Part shown: piece after piece, positions 5,534 to 5,708 of the stretch | Layout of the letters: each line of letters begins with the position of its first letter | How positions within the stretch are numbered: the stretch's first letter is position 1 | Source of the DNA: Methanomicrobiales archaeon | GTDB lineage: Archaea; Halobacteriota; Methanomicrobia; Methanomicrobiales; JACTUA01 | Reading direction: 5' to 3' | Length of the DNA: 5,708 nt | NCBI GenBank assembly: GCA_028678815.1 | Contig: JAJRCS010000193.1 | Span: 1-5,708, forward strand | Notes under the pieces: generated by a model | Databases searched by the model: none | Seen by the model: the letters and a program-made list of their open reading frames with translations, nothing else | Told to the model about the DNA's origin: nothing | Translations under genes and position numbers: made by a program

Positions 5534-5618
5534 CGCCGGGGAGGAGATTTGAACTCCCGAGGTGCTGGGCACCAGCGGCTTTCAAGGCCGCCGCCTTTCC
5601 GGACTAGACTACCCCGGC
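5534..5618 (-). tRNA. tRNA-Ser (anticodon UGA)
   Basis: An 85-nt class II tRNA that folds completely. Acceptor stem GCCGGGG/CCCCGGC, a 3-bp D stem GUC/GGC with an 11-nt loop, anticodon stem GCGGC/GCCGC around the loop CUUGAAA (anticodon UGA), a long variable arm GGUGC-CCA-GCACC typical of serine tRNAs, and T arm GGGAG-UUCAAAU-CUCCU. The discriminator is G, as is usual for tRNA-Ser. CCA is not encoded and must be added. There is no intron. A TATA-like box lies 26-33 nt upstream, and hypC begins 28 nt downstream. Confidence 0.97.
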
Positions 5619-5630
5619 TCTCTCAGGAAC
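5588..5630. repeat. 43-bp direct repeat, copy 1 (tRNA 5' half plus leader)
   Basis: Identical to 5666-5708, at an offset of 78. It covers the first 31 nt of tRNA-Ser and the 12 nt before it (GTTCCTGAGAGA on the minus strand). This copy belongs to the intact tRNA gene. Confidence 0.95.
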
Positions 5631-5643
5631 TTTGCGGTGGCGC

Positions 5644-5657
5644 ATTAAAAAGGTTTC
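5644..5657 (-). promoter_or_regulatory. BRE/TATA promoter of tRNA-Ser
   Basis: On the minus strand GAAACC is followed by TTTTTAAT, 26-33 nt before the mature tRNA 5' end. Both the spacing and the purine-then-TATA order fit an archaeal promoter. It probably also drives the downstream hyp-pyrC genes. The same T-run follows the 7-bp hairpin of the upstream tRNA half and so could also stop transcription coming from the right. Confidence 0.65.
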
Positions 5658-5696
5658 AAGGCGGACCGCCGCCTTTCCGGACTAGACTACCCCGGC
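5654..5696 (-). pseudogene. 5'-half tRNA-Ser remnant
   Basis: Read on the minus strand, this begins exactly like tRNA-Ser (acceptor 5' strand, D arm, start of the anticodon stem). It then has a 4-nt insertion (5665-5662), keeps CCTTGAAA of the anticodon loop, and diverges after that. The 3' half, variable arm and T arm are absent, so it cannot fold as a tRNA. The insertion creates a perfect 7-bp hairpin, AAGGCGG/CCGCCTT (5675-5669/5664-5658), followed by GAAACCTTTTT, which resembles a terminator. It could be a decayed duplicate, an attachment-site remnant, or an assembly product. Confidence 0.65.
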
Positions 5697-5708
5697 TCTC
5701 TCAGGAAC
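5666..5708. repeat. 43-bp direct repeat, copy 2, at the window edge
   Basis: Exact copy of 5588-5630, ending on the last base of the window. The match may continue outside. A repeat that ends exactly where the sequence ends can reflect an assembly break in a repeated sequence. Confidence 0.95.

Overview
This GC-rich window looks archaeal, most likely from a methanogenic euryarchaeon of the Methanomicrobiales type (inference from protein similarity as I recall it, not from a search). Archaeal markers seen here are a DnaG-type primase/exosome protein, a UPF0058 protein, TATA/BRE-like promoters in AT-rich islands, a tRNA-Ser without an encoded CCA end, and an RNA with the architecture of an archaeal H/ACA guide. 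Every gene I can support lies on the minus strand, so transcription runs from the right edge to the left edge.

Right to left: a 5'-half remnant of a tRNA-Ser gene at the edge (5654-5696); a complete tRNA-Ser(UGA) (5534-5618) with its TATA box; then, 28 nt downstream, the tightly overlapping series hypC-hypA-hypE-pyrC (5505-2701). The three Hyp proteins mature [NiFe] hydrogenases; hypC and hypA overlap by 1 nt, hypA and hypE by 4 nt, and hypE and pyrC by 7 nt, so dihydroorotase is translated from the end of a hydrogenase-maturation operon.

The 212 nt between pyrC and the next gene hold the most interesting element: two consecutive hairpins (2673-2602 and 2592-2519), each with an 8-9 bp lower stem, a pocket, an upper stem, a matching GGGUGA/GUGAUCC kink-turn-like pair, and an ACA triplet 0-1 nt after the stem. 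The pockets of the second hairpin complement the universally conserved 23S rRNA helix 69 loop, and the 3' pocket of the first complements the GGGUU of the peptidyl-transferase loop. I call this a two-stem H/ACA pseudouridylation guide RNA.

Next come a DUF167/YggU-family gene (2488-2174), an AT-rich promoter island, and dnaG (2013-790), whose ribosome-binding site lies in a perfect 7-bp hairpin. Between dnaG and the UPF0058 gene (314-30) is a 475-nt stretch with no credible gene. It is packed with short hairpins, including two related copies with compensatory base changes, and a 16-bp tandem repeat that runs up to the dnaG stop codon.
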